Below are positions 27,189-36,602 of a DNA stretch of 64,000 nt, in pieces. Position numbers and translations under genes: made by a program. The DNA is from Palsa-883 sp963847615. Its GTDB lineage: Bacteria; Pseudomonadota; Alphaproteobacteria; Acetobacterales; Acetobacteraceae. The DNA is taken from positions 62,001-126,000 of the forward strand of contig CAWKAN010000026.1 in the NCBI GenBank assembly GCA_963847615.1, given 5' to 3'. The notes beneath the pieces are model-generated. The model was not told where the DNA came from, did no database searches, and was given only the letters and a program-made list of their open reading frames with translations. How positions within the stretch are numbered: position 1 is the stretch's first letter; every line of letters begins with the position of its first letter.

Positions 27189-27481
27189 GAAGCAAGGGCG
27201 GGGCTCCGCCCCGCACCCCGCCAGGGGGGGCGTTGCCCCCCTGGACCCCCCACCAGAGGCACAGCCTCTGGACTCCATGACCGGGAGTGTGGGGAGGGGA
27301 AGGGGGCGGGTGGGCCGGGTGTCGGTGCCGCCCCTCGCGAGGGGCGGCACCGACACCCGGCCCACCCGCCCCCTTCCCCTCCCCACACTCCCGGTGAAGG
27401 GTTCCAAGGGCTCGCCCTTGGTGGGGGTCCAGGGGGCAAAGCCCCCTGGCGGGGTGCGGGGCGGAGCCCCGCCCTTGCTTC
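27189..27481. repeat. Composite palindromic repeat, copy 5
   Basis: Full-length, 293 bases, with termini GAAGCAAGG and CCTTGCTTC. The centre is a perfect stem on GGTGTCGGTGCCGCCCCTCG and its complement, quite different from the centre of copies 2 and 4. Left modules are GGGGCTCCGCCCC, GGGGGCGTTGCCCCC and CCAGAGGCACAGCCTCTGG; right modules are CCAAGGGCTCGCCCTTGG, GGGGGCAAAGCCCCC and GGGGCGGAGCCCC. It separates divergent tlyA and ispH. Confidence 0.9.
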
Positions 27482-27582
27482 GCATCTGCGGCATTGCGAC
27501 CCGGGTGGGGTCGTGCCATATCCGAGGCCCTTGGTGGGGTATTATCCGGCGCGTGGCCGGCCCGAGTTTCCGGAGAGACTGC

Positions 27583-28512
27583 ATGCTACGCGTTGTCCTG
27601 GCTCAGCCTCGCGGCTTCTGTGCCGGCGTCGAGCGGGCGATCGAGATCGTCGAGCGCGCGTTGAAGAAATATGGCCCGCCGATCTACGTCCGTCACGAGA
27701 TTGTGCACAACCGTCATGTGGTGGAGAATCTGCGCCAGCGGGGCGCCGTGTTCGTCGACGAGCTGAGCGAGATCCCGCCCGGCGCGCGCACCGTGTTCAG
27801 CGCCCACGGCGTCGCCCGGCAGGTCGAACAGACCGCCGCCGAGCGTGGCCTGCCGGTGCTGGACGCCACCTGCCCGCTGGTCGCCAAGGTGCACAACGAG
27901 GGCCGCCGCTATGCCGCCGGCGGGCGCGAGATCGTGCTGGTCGGCCATGCCGGCCACGCCGAGGTCGAGGGCACCATCGGGCAGATCCCGGCCAAGGTGC
28001 ATCTGGTGCAAACCGCCGACGACGTGGCCCGGCTGCAGGTCGCGGACCCCGACAAGCTGGCCTACGTGACCCAGACCACGCTGTCGGTCGACGACACGCG
28101 CGGCATCATCGTGGCGCTGAAGCAGCGCTTCCCCTCGATCGTCGGCCCGGACGTGCGCGACATCTGCTATGCCACGCAGAACCGCCAGCAGGCGGTGCGC
28201 GACCTGGCCGGGCAGGTCGATCTGATCCTGGTGGTGGGCTCGCGCAACAGCTCCAACTCCAACCGGCTGCGCGAGATCGGCCAGGAGCTGGGACGCCCCG
28301 CCTATCTGATCGACGATGCCGACGCGTTGCGCCCCGAGTGGTTCGCCGGCATCGGCTCGGTCGGCGTGACCGCGGGCGCCTCGGCGCCGGAGACGCTGGT
28401 GCAGGGCGTGCTGGACGGCTTGCGCCGGTTCGACGAGATCGAGGTCTCGGCCCTGGCCGGCGTGGCGGAGGACGTGCGCTTCCGCTTCCCCGCCGAGCTG
28501 GCCGACGCCTGA
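27583..28512 (+). CDS. ispH: 4-hydroxy-3-methylbut-2-enyl diphosphate reductase
   Basis: Last step of the MEP isoprenoid pathway, producing IPP and DMAPP with a 4Fe-4S cluster. The three cluster Cys are at 13 (PRGFCAGV), 97 (DATCPLV) and 195 (DICYATQNR); SAHGVARQVE and SRNSSNSNRL are also conserved. 309 aa, ATG at 27583 after GGAGAG. hpnH follows 14 bases later, so isoprenoid supply and hopanoid modification appear to be co-transcribed. Confidence 0.95.
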   Translation: MLRVVLAQPRGFCAGVERAIEIVERALKKYGPPIYVRHEIVHNRHVVENLRQRGAVFVDELSEIPPGARTVFSAHGVARQVEQTAAERGLPVLDATCPLVAKVHNEGRRYAAGGREIVLVGHAGHAEVEGTIGQIPAKVHLVQTADDVARLQVADPDKLAYVTQTTLSVDDTRGIIVALKQRFPSIVGPDVRDICYATQNRQQAVRDLAGQVDLILVVGSRNSSNSNRLREIGQELGRPAYLIDDADALRPEWFAGIGSVGVTAGASAPETLVQGVLDGLRRFDEIEVSALAGVAEDVRFRFPAELADA

Positions 28513-28526
28513 AGGAGACAACGCGC

Positions 28527-29679
28527 ATGGCCGTGCCCCTGAACCAGGCTCTCCGCGTCGGCGCCTATGTGGTGAAGCAGCATTTGCTCGGGCGCAAGCG
28601 CTACCCGCTGGTGCTGATGCTGGAGCCGCTGTTCCGCTGCAACCTGGCCTGCGCCGGCTGCGGCAAGATCGACTACCCGGCGGAGATCCTCAACCAGCGC
28701 CTGTCGGTCGCGCAGTGCCTGGAGGCGGTGGACGAGTGCGGCGCGCCGGTGGTGGTGATCGCCGGCGGCGAACCGTTGTTGCACCGCGAGATCGAGCAGA
28801 TCGTCGAGGGTGCGATCGCGCGCAAGAAGTTCGTCATCGTCTGCACCAACGCGCTGCTGCTCGAGAAGAAGATGGAGCTGTTCAAGCCGAGCAAGTGGTT
28901 CACCTGGTCGGTGCACCTGGACGGCGACCGCGCCGCGCACGACCTGTCGGTGTGCCAGGCCGGCGTCTACGACCGTGCGGTCGCGGCGATCGCCCGCGCG
29001 AAGCAGGCGGGGTTCCGCACCATCATCAATGCGACGCTGTTCTCCACCGCCGAGCCGGAGCGTACCGCGCGGTTCTTCGACGACGGTGATGGCGATGGGG
29101 GTGGACGGGATCAGCGTCTCGCCCGGCTATGCCTATGAGCGGGCCCCGGACCAGCAGCATTTCCTCAACCGCCGGCGGACCAAGGAGCTGTTTCGCGGCA
29201 TCTTCGCGCGCGCGCGACCGGCGGCAAGCCGCGCTGGGCGTTCAACCAGTCCTCGATGTTCCTGGATTTCCTGGCGGGCAACCAGAGTTTCCATTGCACG
29301 CCGTGGGGCAATCCGACGCGGACCTATTTCGGCTGGCAGCGGCCCTGCTACCTGCTGGGCGAGGGCTACGCGAAGACGTTCAAGGAACTGATGGACAGAC
29401 ACCGACTGGGACCGTTACGGCACCGGCAACTACGAAAAATGCGCCGACTGCATGGTGCATTCCGGCTACGAAGCGACCGCGGTGACCGAGACGATCCGCC
29501 GGCCGTGGAAGGCCCTGGCGCAGGTGGCGCGCGGCATTCGGACCGACGGCGAGATGGCGCCGGAGATCGCGCTGGATGGCCAGCGTCCGGCCGAGTACGT
29601 GTTCAGCCGGCACGTGGAGACGGCGGTGGCCGAGATCCGGTCGCGCAAGACCGAGCCGGTTGCCGACGCCGCCGACTGA
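28527..29679 (+). pseudogene. hpnH: Adenosyl-hopene transferase HpnH (radical SAM), multiply frameshifted
   Basis: HpnH joins adenosine to diploptene, the first step of extended hopanoid synthesis. The radical SAM CxxxCxxC is FRCNLACAGCGKIDYP, and MAVPLNQALRVGAYVVKQHL is the family N-terminus. Conserved blocks continue in successive frames: ISVSPGYAYERAPDQQHFLN, then FLDFLAGNQSFHCTPWGNPT, then MVHSGYEATAVTETIRRP. Three breaks are needed: an extra G near 29084, an extra CG in the alternating GC run at 29205-29216 and an extra C near 29395. All conserved residues survive, which fits insertion errors in the assembly better than decay. Confidence 0.85.
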
Positions 29680-29702
29680 CACCGGCCGGCAGAAGGGTTG
29701 AA

Positions 29703-29972
29703 CCTCCGGCCGTGCCCATCACGTCATGGCCGGCGAAGACCGGTCACCTCCGGCAGTGCCCATCACGTCATGGCCGGCGAAGACCGGTCACCTCCGGCAG
29801 TGCCCATCACGTCATGGCCGGCGAAGACCGGTCACCTCCGGCAGTGCCCATCACGTCATGGCCGGCGAAGGCCGGTCACCTCCGGCAGTGCCCATCACGT
29901 CATGGCCGGCGAAGACCGGTCACTTCCGGCAGTGCCCATCACGTCATGGCCGGCGAAGGCCGGCCATCCACG
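29703..29972. repeat. 44-bp tandem repeat, six copies
   Basis: The unit begins TGCCCATCACGTCATGGCCG and ends ACCTCCGGCAG. Copies start at 29713, 29757, 29801, 29845, 29889 and 29933, an exact 44-base period with few changes. Each unit contains an imperfect palindrome around GGCCGGCGAAGACCGG; in the last it is perfect (ATGGCCGGC-GAA-GGCCGGCCAT). It lies after hpnH and before the convergent dehydrogenase gene. No cas genes or unique spacers are present, so it is not a CRISPR array. Confidence 0.92.
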
Positions 29973-30126
29973 ACTTGCCTCCGTGCAGCAAGCAAATTCG
30001 TGGCTGCCGCAAAGGCCCGCAGCCACGCCTTGGCTTGCCGCACCACCGCCCCGCCAACGGCCGCCAACGCCTCGCGGCCGACCGCGGCCGGCAGCACGGC
30101 GCCGGCGCCCCCCGCCGCGCCGCCGC

Positions 30127-31125
30127 CTATCCGCCATCCCCCGCGCCCCGCGCGCGCGGCAGCGCGTCCGGGTTCACCACGTTGATCGGCGCCCCTGCCG
30201 CATAGGCCAGGATCTGGTCGAAGATGTCGCTGAACTGAACCTGGTATTCCTCGAGCGAAACGTAACCGATATGCGGCGTGCACACGACGTTGGGCAGCGT
30301 CAACAACGGATGCGCCGGGTCGCGCAACGGCTCTTCCTCATACACATCCACCGCCGCCATGCCCGGCCGGCCGGCGCGCAGCGCCGCAACCAGGGCACCG
30401 GGCTCGATCAGCGGCGCGCGGCTGGTGTTGACCAGCAGCGCCGAGGGCTGCATCCGCGCCAGATCGGCAGCCGTGACGATGCCGCGCGTGGCATCCACCA
30501 GGCGCATGTGCAACGAGACGATGTCGGCCCGCGCATAGAACGCCTCCTTGCCGGAGGCGACCGCGTGGCCGTCGGCCGCGGCGCGGGCGCGGGCGGCCTC
30601 ACGCGCCCAGACCAGGACCTGCATGCCAAACGCCCGGCCGTAGCCGGCAACCACGCTGCCGATGCGGCCGTAGCCATGAATCCCGAGCGTCTTGCCGCGC
30701 AGCGTGTGGCCGACGCCGATCTGCCAGCTGCCGGCGCGCAGCGCCGCCATCTGCTGCGGGATCTGGCGCATCGCCGCCAGGATCAGGCCGAAGGTCAGCT
30801 CCGCGGTGGCATAGGACGGGGTGTCCGCGTGCTGGCCGGACGACACGATGATGCCAAGCCGGGTGCAGGTGTCGATATCGATATGCGGATAGACGCTGCG
30901 CTGCGAGATCAGCCGCAGCGCGGGCAACCGTTCCAGCAGCGGCGTGCGAATCTTGGTGCGCTCACGGATCAGCACCAGCACCTCGGTGTCGCGCAGGCGC
31001 GCCGCAAGGGCGTCGGTGTCCTGCACGTGGTCGGTGTGGATCGTCACCTCCTGGCCGGCGAGCTTGCCGAAGCAGGGCAGGCTGCGCACCGTGTCGTGGT
31101 AGTCGTCGAGAATGGCAATCTTCAT
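30127..31125 (-). CDS. D-2-hydroxyacid dehydrogenase family protein
   Basis: 332 aa NAD-dependent dehydrogenase. The start is MKIAILDDYHDTVRSLPCFG. The Rossmann motif is GIHGYGRIGSVVAGYGRAFG; the catalytic Arg is in LLVNTSRAPLIEPGALV, the Glu in VDVYEEEPL and the His in CTPHIGYVSLEEY. The family includes phosphoglycerate and glyoxylate/hydroxypyruvate reductases; substrate not resolved. It lies downstream of the MarR gene in the same direction as the molybdenum hydroxylase set, so it may be part of that pathway. Confidence 0.88.
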   Translation of the reverse strand: MKIAILDDYHDTVRSLPCFGKLAGQEVTIHTDHVQDTDALAARLRDTEVLVLIRERTKIRTPLLERLPALRLISQRSVYPHIDIDTCTRLGIIVSSGQHADTPSYATAELTFGLILAAMRQIPQQMAALRAGSWQIGVGHTLRGKTLGIHGYGRIGSVVAGYGRAFGMQVLVWAREAARARAAADGHAVASGKEAFYARADIVSLHMRLVDATRGIVTAADLARMQPSALLVNTSRAPLIEPGALVAALRAGRPGMAAVDVYEEEPLRDPAHPLLTLPNVVCTPHIGYVSLEEYQVQFSDIFDQILAYAAGAPINVVNPDALPRARGAGDGG

Positions 31126-31312
31126 GGCGCGTCCTGTCATGCTGCGGCTCCGCCGGCTTCGTCCCCCGGGCGGCAGGTGGTCCATCGGATCGTCGCAGGT
31201 CTCGTCGTGGCCCGGCCCGTCCGCCCGGCCCTGAATCGCAACAACCTCGTCCAGCCGCGTCGCCGGCGCAAGCCGGCCCGACCACCCGCGCCGCCGATCG
31301 ACCCGGCCCCGC

Positions 31313-31789
31313 CTACAGCAGCATCGGCGCCCGGCCGGGCGCATTCCCCCCATCCACCAGCCGGCGCAGCAGCGCAACGAAGCGGACCCGCTCCGCCGGG
31401 CGCAGCGCCGCCAGCGTCCGCTCATGCGCGCGCCGCGCGGCGGGATCGATGCGCGCCAGCAGGCGCCGCCCGGCAGCGGTCAGCGCCACCTGCTTCACGC
31501 GCCGGTCGGTCGCCCCGGCGCGGCGGCGCAGCAGGCCGCGCTGCTCCAACCGCGCAACGACATTGGCGGTGGTGGCGCGGTCCACGCCAACGGCGAAGGC
31601 CAGCGCCGCCTGGTCCAGCCCCGGCTGCGCCGCCAGCACGCTCAGCAGGCTGAACTGCACCGGCGTGACGGCGAACCCGGCGCATTCCTCGGCGAACAGC
31701 GCCAGATGGACCTGGTGCAACCGACGGACCAGGAAGCCGGGGCGCGCGGCCAGGGCGCGCCATGGGTCGGCAGCCGGAGGTTGCGCCAT
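31313..31789 (-). CDS. MarR-family transcriptional regulator
   Basis: 158 aa. The winged-helix core is visible: FAVTPVQFSLLSVLAAQPGL, the recognition helix VDRATTANVVARLEQRGLL, and the wing RRRAGATDRRVKQVALTAAG. MarR regulators respond to small, often aromatic, ligands. It begins one base after the CoxSG-like gene ends, so it should be translated with the molybdenum hydroxylase genes and is the obvious candidate to regulate them. Confidence 0.9.
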   Translation of the reverse strand: MAQPPAADPWRALAARPGFLVRRLHQVHLALFAEECAGFAVTPVQFSLLSVLAAQPGLDQAALAFAVGVDRATTANVVARLEQRGLLRRRAGATDRRVKQVALTAAGRRLLARIDPAARRAHERTLAALRPAERVRFVALLRRLVDGGNAPGRAPMLL

Positions 31790-31790
31790 G

Positions 31791-32939
31791 TCAACGCCGC
31801 GGCCGCCAGTGGTTCGGCCACAGCCAGCGGCGCAGCGCGCGCAGCAGCAGCGGCAGCAGACGCAGCCGCGACGGTGCCGGCGGCGCCGCGCCCAGCAGCC
31901 TTGCCTCCAGCGTTCGCGCGACGGTCTCGGCCAGCTCCGCGGCGAAAGCGCGCACGATCGGGCCGCGGCCGAGCTGCGCCAACGGGCCGCGCAGCGCGTA
32001 ACGAACGGTCAGCGTCAGTTCGCTCATCCCAGGGGAGGGCGCGACCAGCGCGAACCCGGCACTGGCGCGCAGATGGGTCTTCGTCGCCAGATCCTGGCCC
32101 TCGCCGGCCACCGTGCCGGTGCGGTCCGCATGGTAGGTCGCGCGGGCCACGCCGGTGAAATGCGCGCGGATCGGGCCGAGCGCGGTGGTCAGTTCGCCAG
32201 TCAAATGATCCGGTGCCGTGGCGGTCAGCCGGGCGCCGGGAACGCACGCGGCGATCAGGGCCGGGTCCTGCAGCGCGGCCCAGACGGCGTCAACCGGCAC
32301 CGCGAGGCGCAGCGTTTCGGTGACGGACTGTTCGCCCAGGGCCCGGCTGAACGGCGCCACCGCCGCTTCCCGCCCCTCGCCGGCAACCAACACCGGCGGC
32401 GAGCCGGCCGAGCCCGCCGCTGGCTGATTCGTTGCTGCCGGCGGCGCAGGGTGCGCGCGCGCCGGCGGGGCGGCGGCCGAGCGCTCGCGCAGAACCCGCG
32501 CGATCGCCCGCACGATCCCCGCATAGCCGGTGCAGCGGCACAGGTTGCCGGCCAGCTCCAGGCGGATGCGCCCGGCATCGGCGTGCGGCAGCCGCAGCAC
32601 GATGTCGCGCGCCGTCACCAACATTCCGGGTGTGCAATAGCCGCATTGCAGCCCGTGCTCGGCGGTAAACGCGGCGCGCAGCAGGATCATGATCGGGTCA
32701 TGCTCCAACCCTTCGATCGTCCGCACCTGCGCGCCCTCGCACGCCGCGGCGAAGGCGATGCACGACCGCGCCGGCGCATCGTCGATCAACACGGTGCAGG
32801 CGCCGCACACGCCATGCTCGCAGCCCAGATGCGTGCCGGTCAGCAGCAGATGCTCACGCAGAAAATCCGCCAGATGGGTGCGCGGCGGCACATCGGCCGC
32901 GACAGCGCGGCCATTCACCGTCAGCGACACCGCGGTCAT
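31791..32939 (-). CDS. Fused 2Fe-2S subunit (CoxS) and CoxG/SRPBCC domain protein
   Basis: 382 aa. Residues 1-160 are the small iron-sulfur subunit of a molybdenum hydroxylase: plant-type cluster Cys in GCEHGVCGACTVLIDD and the second cluster in QCGYCTPGML and CRCTGYAGIVRAI. After an Ala/Pro linker (AAAPPARAHPAPPAATNQPA), residues about 205-350 are a CoxG-like SRPBCC domain (LAVPVDAVWAALQDPALIAA and CVPGARL). CoxG helps anchor or mature CO dehydrogenase-type enzymes. The fusion is in a continuous frame. ATG at 32937-32939 overlaps the FAD subunit stop by 4 bases. Confidence 0.9.
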   Translation of the reverse strand: MTAVSLTVNGRAVAADVPPRTHLADFLREHLLLTGTHLGCEHGVCGACTVLIDDAPARSCIAFAAACEGAQVRTIEGLEHDPIMILLRAAFTAEHGLQCGYCTPGMLVTARDIVLRLPHADAGRIRLELAGNLCRCTGYAGIVRAIARVLRERSAAAPPARAHPAPPAATNQPAAGSAGSPPVLVAGEGREAAVAPFSRALGEQSVTETLRLAVPVDAVWAALQDPALIAACVPGARLTATAPDHLTGELTTALGPIRAHFTGVARATYHADRTGTVAGEGQDLATKTHLRASAGFALVAPSPGMSELTLTVRYALRGPLAQLGRGPIVRAFAAELAETVARTLEARLLGAAPPAPSRLRLLPLLLRALRRWLWPNHWRPRR

Positions 32940-33709
32940 GCCAGCCCCGCCGACGACAAGCCGGCCTGGGCCATCGCCCGCCCCAGCACCACGCGCTGCA
33001 TGTGTGCGTCCACCCCATCCAACCCCGGCAGGTCCGGCACAAGCGTCACGCCCGCCCCCTCCAGCACGATCGGCGCGCCACCGACGGCACCGATCACCGC
33101 GCGCGTGACGCCGCCGTCCACCAGCACCGCCGCCATGGCATGCGCGAACTCCCCCGGCTTGCGACAGGCCTTCACGTAGCCCCAACGCGCCGCCGGCGAC
33201 AGTTTCGGAATGCGCACCGCGCACAGCAGCTCACCCGCACCCAGCACGGTGCGGAACGCACCAACGATGAACGCCCGCAGCGGCACCGCACGCCCCGCAC
33301 TGGTCAACGCCTCCGCGCCAAGCGCGGTCAACACGGTCAGCCAATCCGCCGCCGGATCGGCATGGCACAGGCTGCCGCCAATCGTTCCGCGCGTGCGCAC
33401 CGCGCGATAGGCAATCCCCTCCGCCACCCGCGCCAGCACGCCAAGGCCAATGTCCGGCACCAACCCATCGGCGATCGCCGCATGAGTGACGCAAGCCCCA
33501 ATGGTGACCGACGCAACCGTCTCGCGCACCTCCCGCAACGCCGCCAGATGCCCGACCGGCACCAGCAGCGCCGGACGCGCGAGGCGCAGATTGAGCATCG
33601 GCCCCAACGACTGCCCCCCGGCCAGCACACGCGCATCCGGCCGCGCCAACAACGCCACCGCCTCCGCCACCCCCGCCGGCCACGCCAACTCGAACGAAGC
33701 GGCCTTCAT
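32936..33709 (-). CDS. FAD-binding subunit of molybdenum hydroxylase (CoxM-like)
   Basis: 257 aa. FAD-binding signatures VLAGGQSLGPMLNLRLARPA and TRGTIGGSLCHADPAADW are typical of CoxM/xanthine dehydrogenase FAD subunits, which pass electrons from the 2Fe-2S centres to the acceptor. The start is MKAASFELAWPAG; the stop overlaps the fused CoxSG start (ATGA). The large subunit lies upstream but is separated from this gene by palindromic repeat copy 6. Confidence 0.9.
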   Translation of the reverse strand: MKAASFELAWPAGVAEAVALLARPDARVLAGGQSLGPMLNLRLARPALLVPVGHLAALREVRETVASVTIGACVTHAAIADGLVPDIGLGVLARVAEGIAYRAVRTRGTIGGSLCHADPAADWLTVLTALGAEALTSAGRAVPLRAFIVGAFRTVLGAGELLCAVRIPKLSPAARWGYVKACRKPGEFAHAMAAVLVDGGVTRAVIGAVGGAPIVLEGAGVTLVPDLPGLDGVDAHMQRVVLGRAMAQAGLSSAGLA

Positions 33710-33746
33710 GCGCGTGCCGCCATGCGGCGAGGCCGTCGCGTGGATC

Positions 33747-34044
33747 GAAGCAAGGCCAGGGGCTCCGCCCCTGGACCCCGCCAGGGGGGCTTTGCCCCCC
33801 TGGACCCCCCACCAGAGGCACAGCCTCTGGACTCCATCCATGGGAGTGTGGGGAGGGGGAGGGGGCGTGTGGGCGAGGCATTGGTGTCCGTCCGGCGTGC
33901 CGGACGGACACCGCTGCCTCGCCCACACGCCCCCTCCCCCTCCCCACACTCCCAGTGAAGGGTTCCAAGGGCGAGCCCTTGGTGGGGGTCCAGGGGGCAA
34001 AGCCCCCTGGTGGGGTCCAGGGGCGAAGCCCCTGGCCTTGCTTC
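33747..34044. repeat. Composite palindromic repeat, copy 6
   Basis: Full-length, 298 bases, with termini GAAGCAAGGCCAGGGGC and GCCCCTGGCCTTGCTTC. The central stem is built on GTGTCCGTCCGGC and GCCGGACGGACAC, flanked by GTGTGGGCGAGGCA and TGCCTCGCCCACAC. The purine block here is GTGTGGGGAGGGGGAGGGGG, with a matching complement on the other side. It interrupts the molybdenum hydroxylase operon between large and FAD subunits. Confidence 0.9.
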
Positions 34045-34064
34045 CACCACGCGACGCCCCCGCC

Positions 34065-36402
34065 TCATGCCGGCACCCGCGCGGCCAGCAGTGCGCGCAG
34101 CAGGCGGCGCGGGGTGATCGGCAATTCGGTGATTTCGACGCCGAGCGGGTGCAGCGCGTCGTTGACCGCGTTGGCGATGGCGGCTGGCGGGCCGATGGCG
34201 CCGCCCTCGCCGATGCCCTTCTGGCCGAACATGCTGTACGGCGAGGGTGTTGCCATGTGCTCGATGCGGGCGTCGGGCACTTCGGTGGCGCCGGGGAGCA
34301 GGTATTCCGCCAGCGTGCCGTTGAGCGGCTGGCCGTTGGCATCGAACGGCATCTCCTCGTACAGCGCGGTGCCGATGCCTTGGGCGGTGCCGCCGATCAC
34401 CTGGCCGTCGACGATCATCGGGTTGAGCAGCACGCCGCCGTCCTCGACGATGGCGTAATCGATGATGCGGACCTCGCCGAGCTCGGTGTCGACCTGCACC
34501 ACGGCGGCGTGCGCGGCGTAGCTGAACGTTCCGGAGTCGCGCTGCGGCTTGTAGCCGGCGGTGACTTCCAGCCCGCCCGGATCGACCGATGCCGGCAGGT
34601 CCTGCGGGCGGCGATACCAGGTGCGCGCGACCTCGGCGATGGCGACCGAGGCGGTGGCGGAGGCGACGACGCCGTTGCCGACGCGCACCGCGTCCTCACG
34701 CTCCTGCAACAGATGCGCGCCGATGCGCCCGATGCGCGCGGCCAGCTCGCGGCAGGCGGTGGCGACGGCGCCGCCGGCCATCACCGCGCAGCGCGAGCCC
34801 CAGGTGCCGGTGGAATACGGGGTCAGCGCGGTGTCGCCGTGCACGCACCATGATCTTGTCGAGCGGCAGGCCCAGGACTTCGTGGGCGACTTGCGCCAGC
34901 GTGGTTTCCAGCCCCTGGCCATGGCTTTGGATGCCGACGCGCAGTTCCAGCCCGCCGTCGGGGGTCATGCGCGCGACGGCCTGCTCGAAGCCGGGCACCA
35001 TCGGGATGCCCCAGCCGGCATAGACCGAGGTGCCGTGGGCGCCCTGCTCGCAGAAGATGGCGAGGCCGACGCCGGTGCGGATCGGCCCGGTCTCGGCCGC
35101 CTGGCGCGCCCGGATGGCGGGGATGTCGATCGCGGCGACGACGCGGCGCAGGCATTCGGGATAATCGCCGCTGTCGAAATGTTTCTGCGTGATGTTGTCG
35201 AACGGCATCGCCTCGGCCGGCACCAGGTTGCGCAGCCGGACCGCGTGCGGTTCCTGGTTGGTTTCGCGTGCGATGGCGTCCTGGATCAGCTCCATGACGA
35301 AACAGACGCCGGCGCGGGCGACGCCGCGATAGGGCAGGATCGGCGGCTTGTTGGTCGCCGCCGACCAGGTGCGGCAGCGATAGGCGTCCATCCGGTACGG
35401 GCCGGGCAGGATGGAGGCGACCTGCGCCGCCTCCAGGCAGGCGGAAAACGGATAGATCGAGTAGGCGCCGGCATCGACCGTGGCCTCGGCCTCCAGCGCC
35501 AGCAGGCTTCCGTCGGCGGCGGCGTAGGCGGTGACCTCGTACTGGTGCTCGCGGCAATTGGCGTTGCCGGTAAGCTGCTCGCGCCGGTCCTCGATCCAGC
35601 GCACCGGATGACCCAGGTGGCGGGCCAGCCAGGCGGCGACGACTTCCTCGGCCAGCAGCAGCCCCTTGTAGCCGAAGCCGCCGCCGACATCGGGCGCCAC
35701 CACGCGCAGCCTGCCCTGATCAAGACCGAGGCATTCGGCCAGCCCGGTGCGCACGATGTGCGGCAGTTGCGTGGCGCTGTAGACCAGCAGTTGTTCCAGC
35801 CGGCGGTCCCAGGCGGCGACGACGCCGCGGCCTTCCAGCGGCGACATGCACTGCCGCGCGGTGCGGAAGCTGCGGCGGATCACGATCGGCGCGCTGGCGC
35901 GGATGGCGCTGAGGTCGTCTTCCACCACGGTTTCCAGGAACACGTTGTCGCCCCAGTGTTCGTGCAGCAGCGGCGCGCCGGGACGCCGCGCGTCCAGCAT
36001 GTCGACCACGGCGGGAAGTTCGTCGAAGTCAACGGTGACGGCGGCGGCGAGGTCCTCGGCTTCGGCGCGGCTCGGCGCGACGCAGACGGCGACGGGTTCG
36101 CCGACGTGGCGCACCTTGTCGTGCGCCAGCACCGGCTGGTCGGAGACCTTGAAGCCGGGCAGGCCGGAGACCGCCTGCATCGGCCGCACGTTCAGGTCGG
36201 CGGCGGTGAACACGCGCCCGACGGCATTATCGGGCAGGTGGATGCCGCGGATGCGGGCATGTGCCAGCGGACTGCGCACGAAGGCGAGGTCCTGCATGCC
36301 GGGCAGGCTGATGTCGGCGATGAACTCGCCGCGGCCGCGCAGGTAGCGGTCGTCCTCCTTGCGCGGCACGCTGCGGCCGATGCCGCTGCCGGTCTGCGCC
36401 AT
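34065..36402 (-). pseudogene. Molybdenum hydroxylase large subunit (CoxL-like), frameshifted
   Basis: Starts MAQTGSGIGRSVPRKEDDRY (ATG 36400-36402). Molybdopterin-binding blocks are DVGGGFGYKGLLLAEE, LPYRGVARAGVCFVME and GIQSHGQGLETTLAQVAHEV. A frame break near 34848 separates LDKIMV from the continuation HGDTALTPYSTGTWGSR, and the C-terminal FGQKGIGEGGAIGPPAAIA is in the second frame. One extra base explains it; combined length is about 779 aa. The active-site loop is not the AYXCSFR of form I CO dehydrogenase, so the substrate is more likely an aldehyde or N-heterocycle. It forms a set with the FAD and CoxSG subunits. Confidence 0.86.
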
Positions 36403-36506
36403 GTGTTGCCCCCTTCGGCCTCGATCTTGCTAGGTCATGCCGCGCGGAGTCTTGCAATGCCTGCGCCACGCGTCGATCGTCCCGCCGGGGATTGCCCCAT
36501 CGCGAG

Positions 36507-36526
36507 ATCGTCAGTGTGCTGACGAT
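36507..36526. promoter_or_regulatory. Palindrome ATCGTCAG-TGTG-CTGACGAT, site 1
   Basis: The 20-base sequence ATCGTCAGTGTGCTGACGAT lies between the divergent molybdenum hydroxylase large-subunit gene (start 36402) and the amidohydrolase (start 36603). The identical 20 bases recur at 43018-43037, and a weaker form is at 45074. Size and symmetry suit a dimeric regulator such as GntR or MarR; the binding protein is unknown. Confidence 0.55.
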
Positions 36527-36602
36527 TTGGCCCGGCGGCAATCGGGTGGGCGGCAAACCGGCCGGCGAAGAACGGACCGGCGATGAATGGAAAGGTGCAC
36601 CG

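Noticed and set aside
29703..29972. CRISPR array
   Set aside because: The units are contiguous 44-bp repeats without unique spacers, and there are no cas genes in the window.
34065..36402. Aerobic carbon monoxide dehydrogenase (form I CoxL)
   Set aside because: The active-site loop AYXCSFR typical of form I is absent. The gene set is better described as a molybdenum hydroxylase of unknown substrate.
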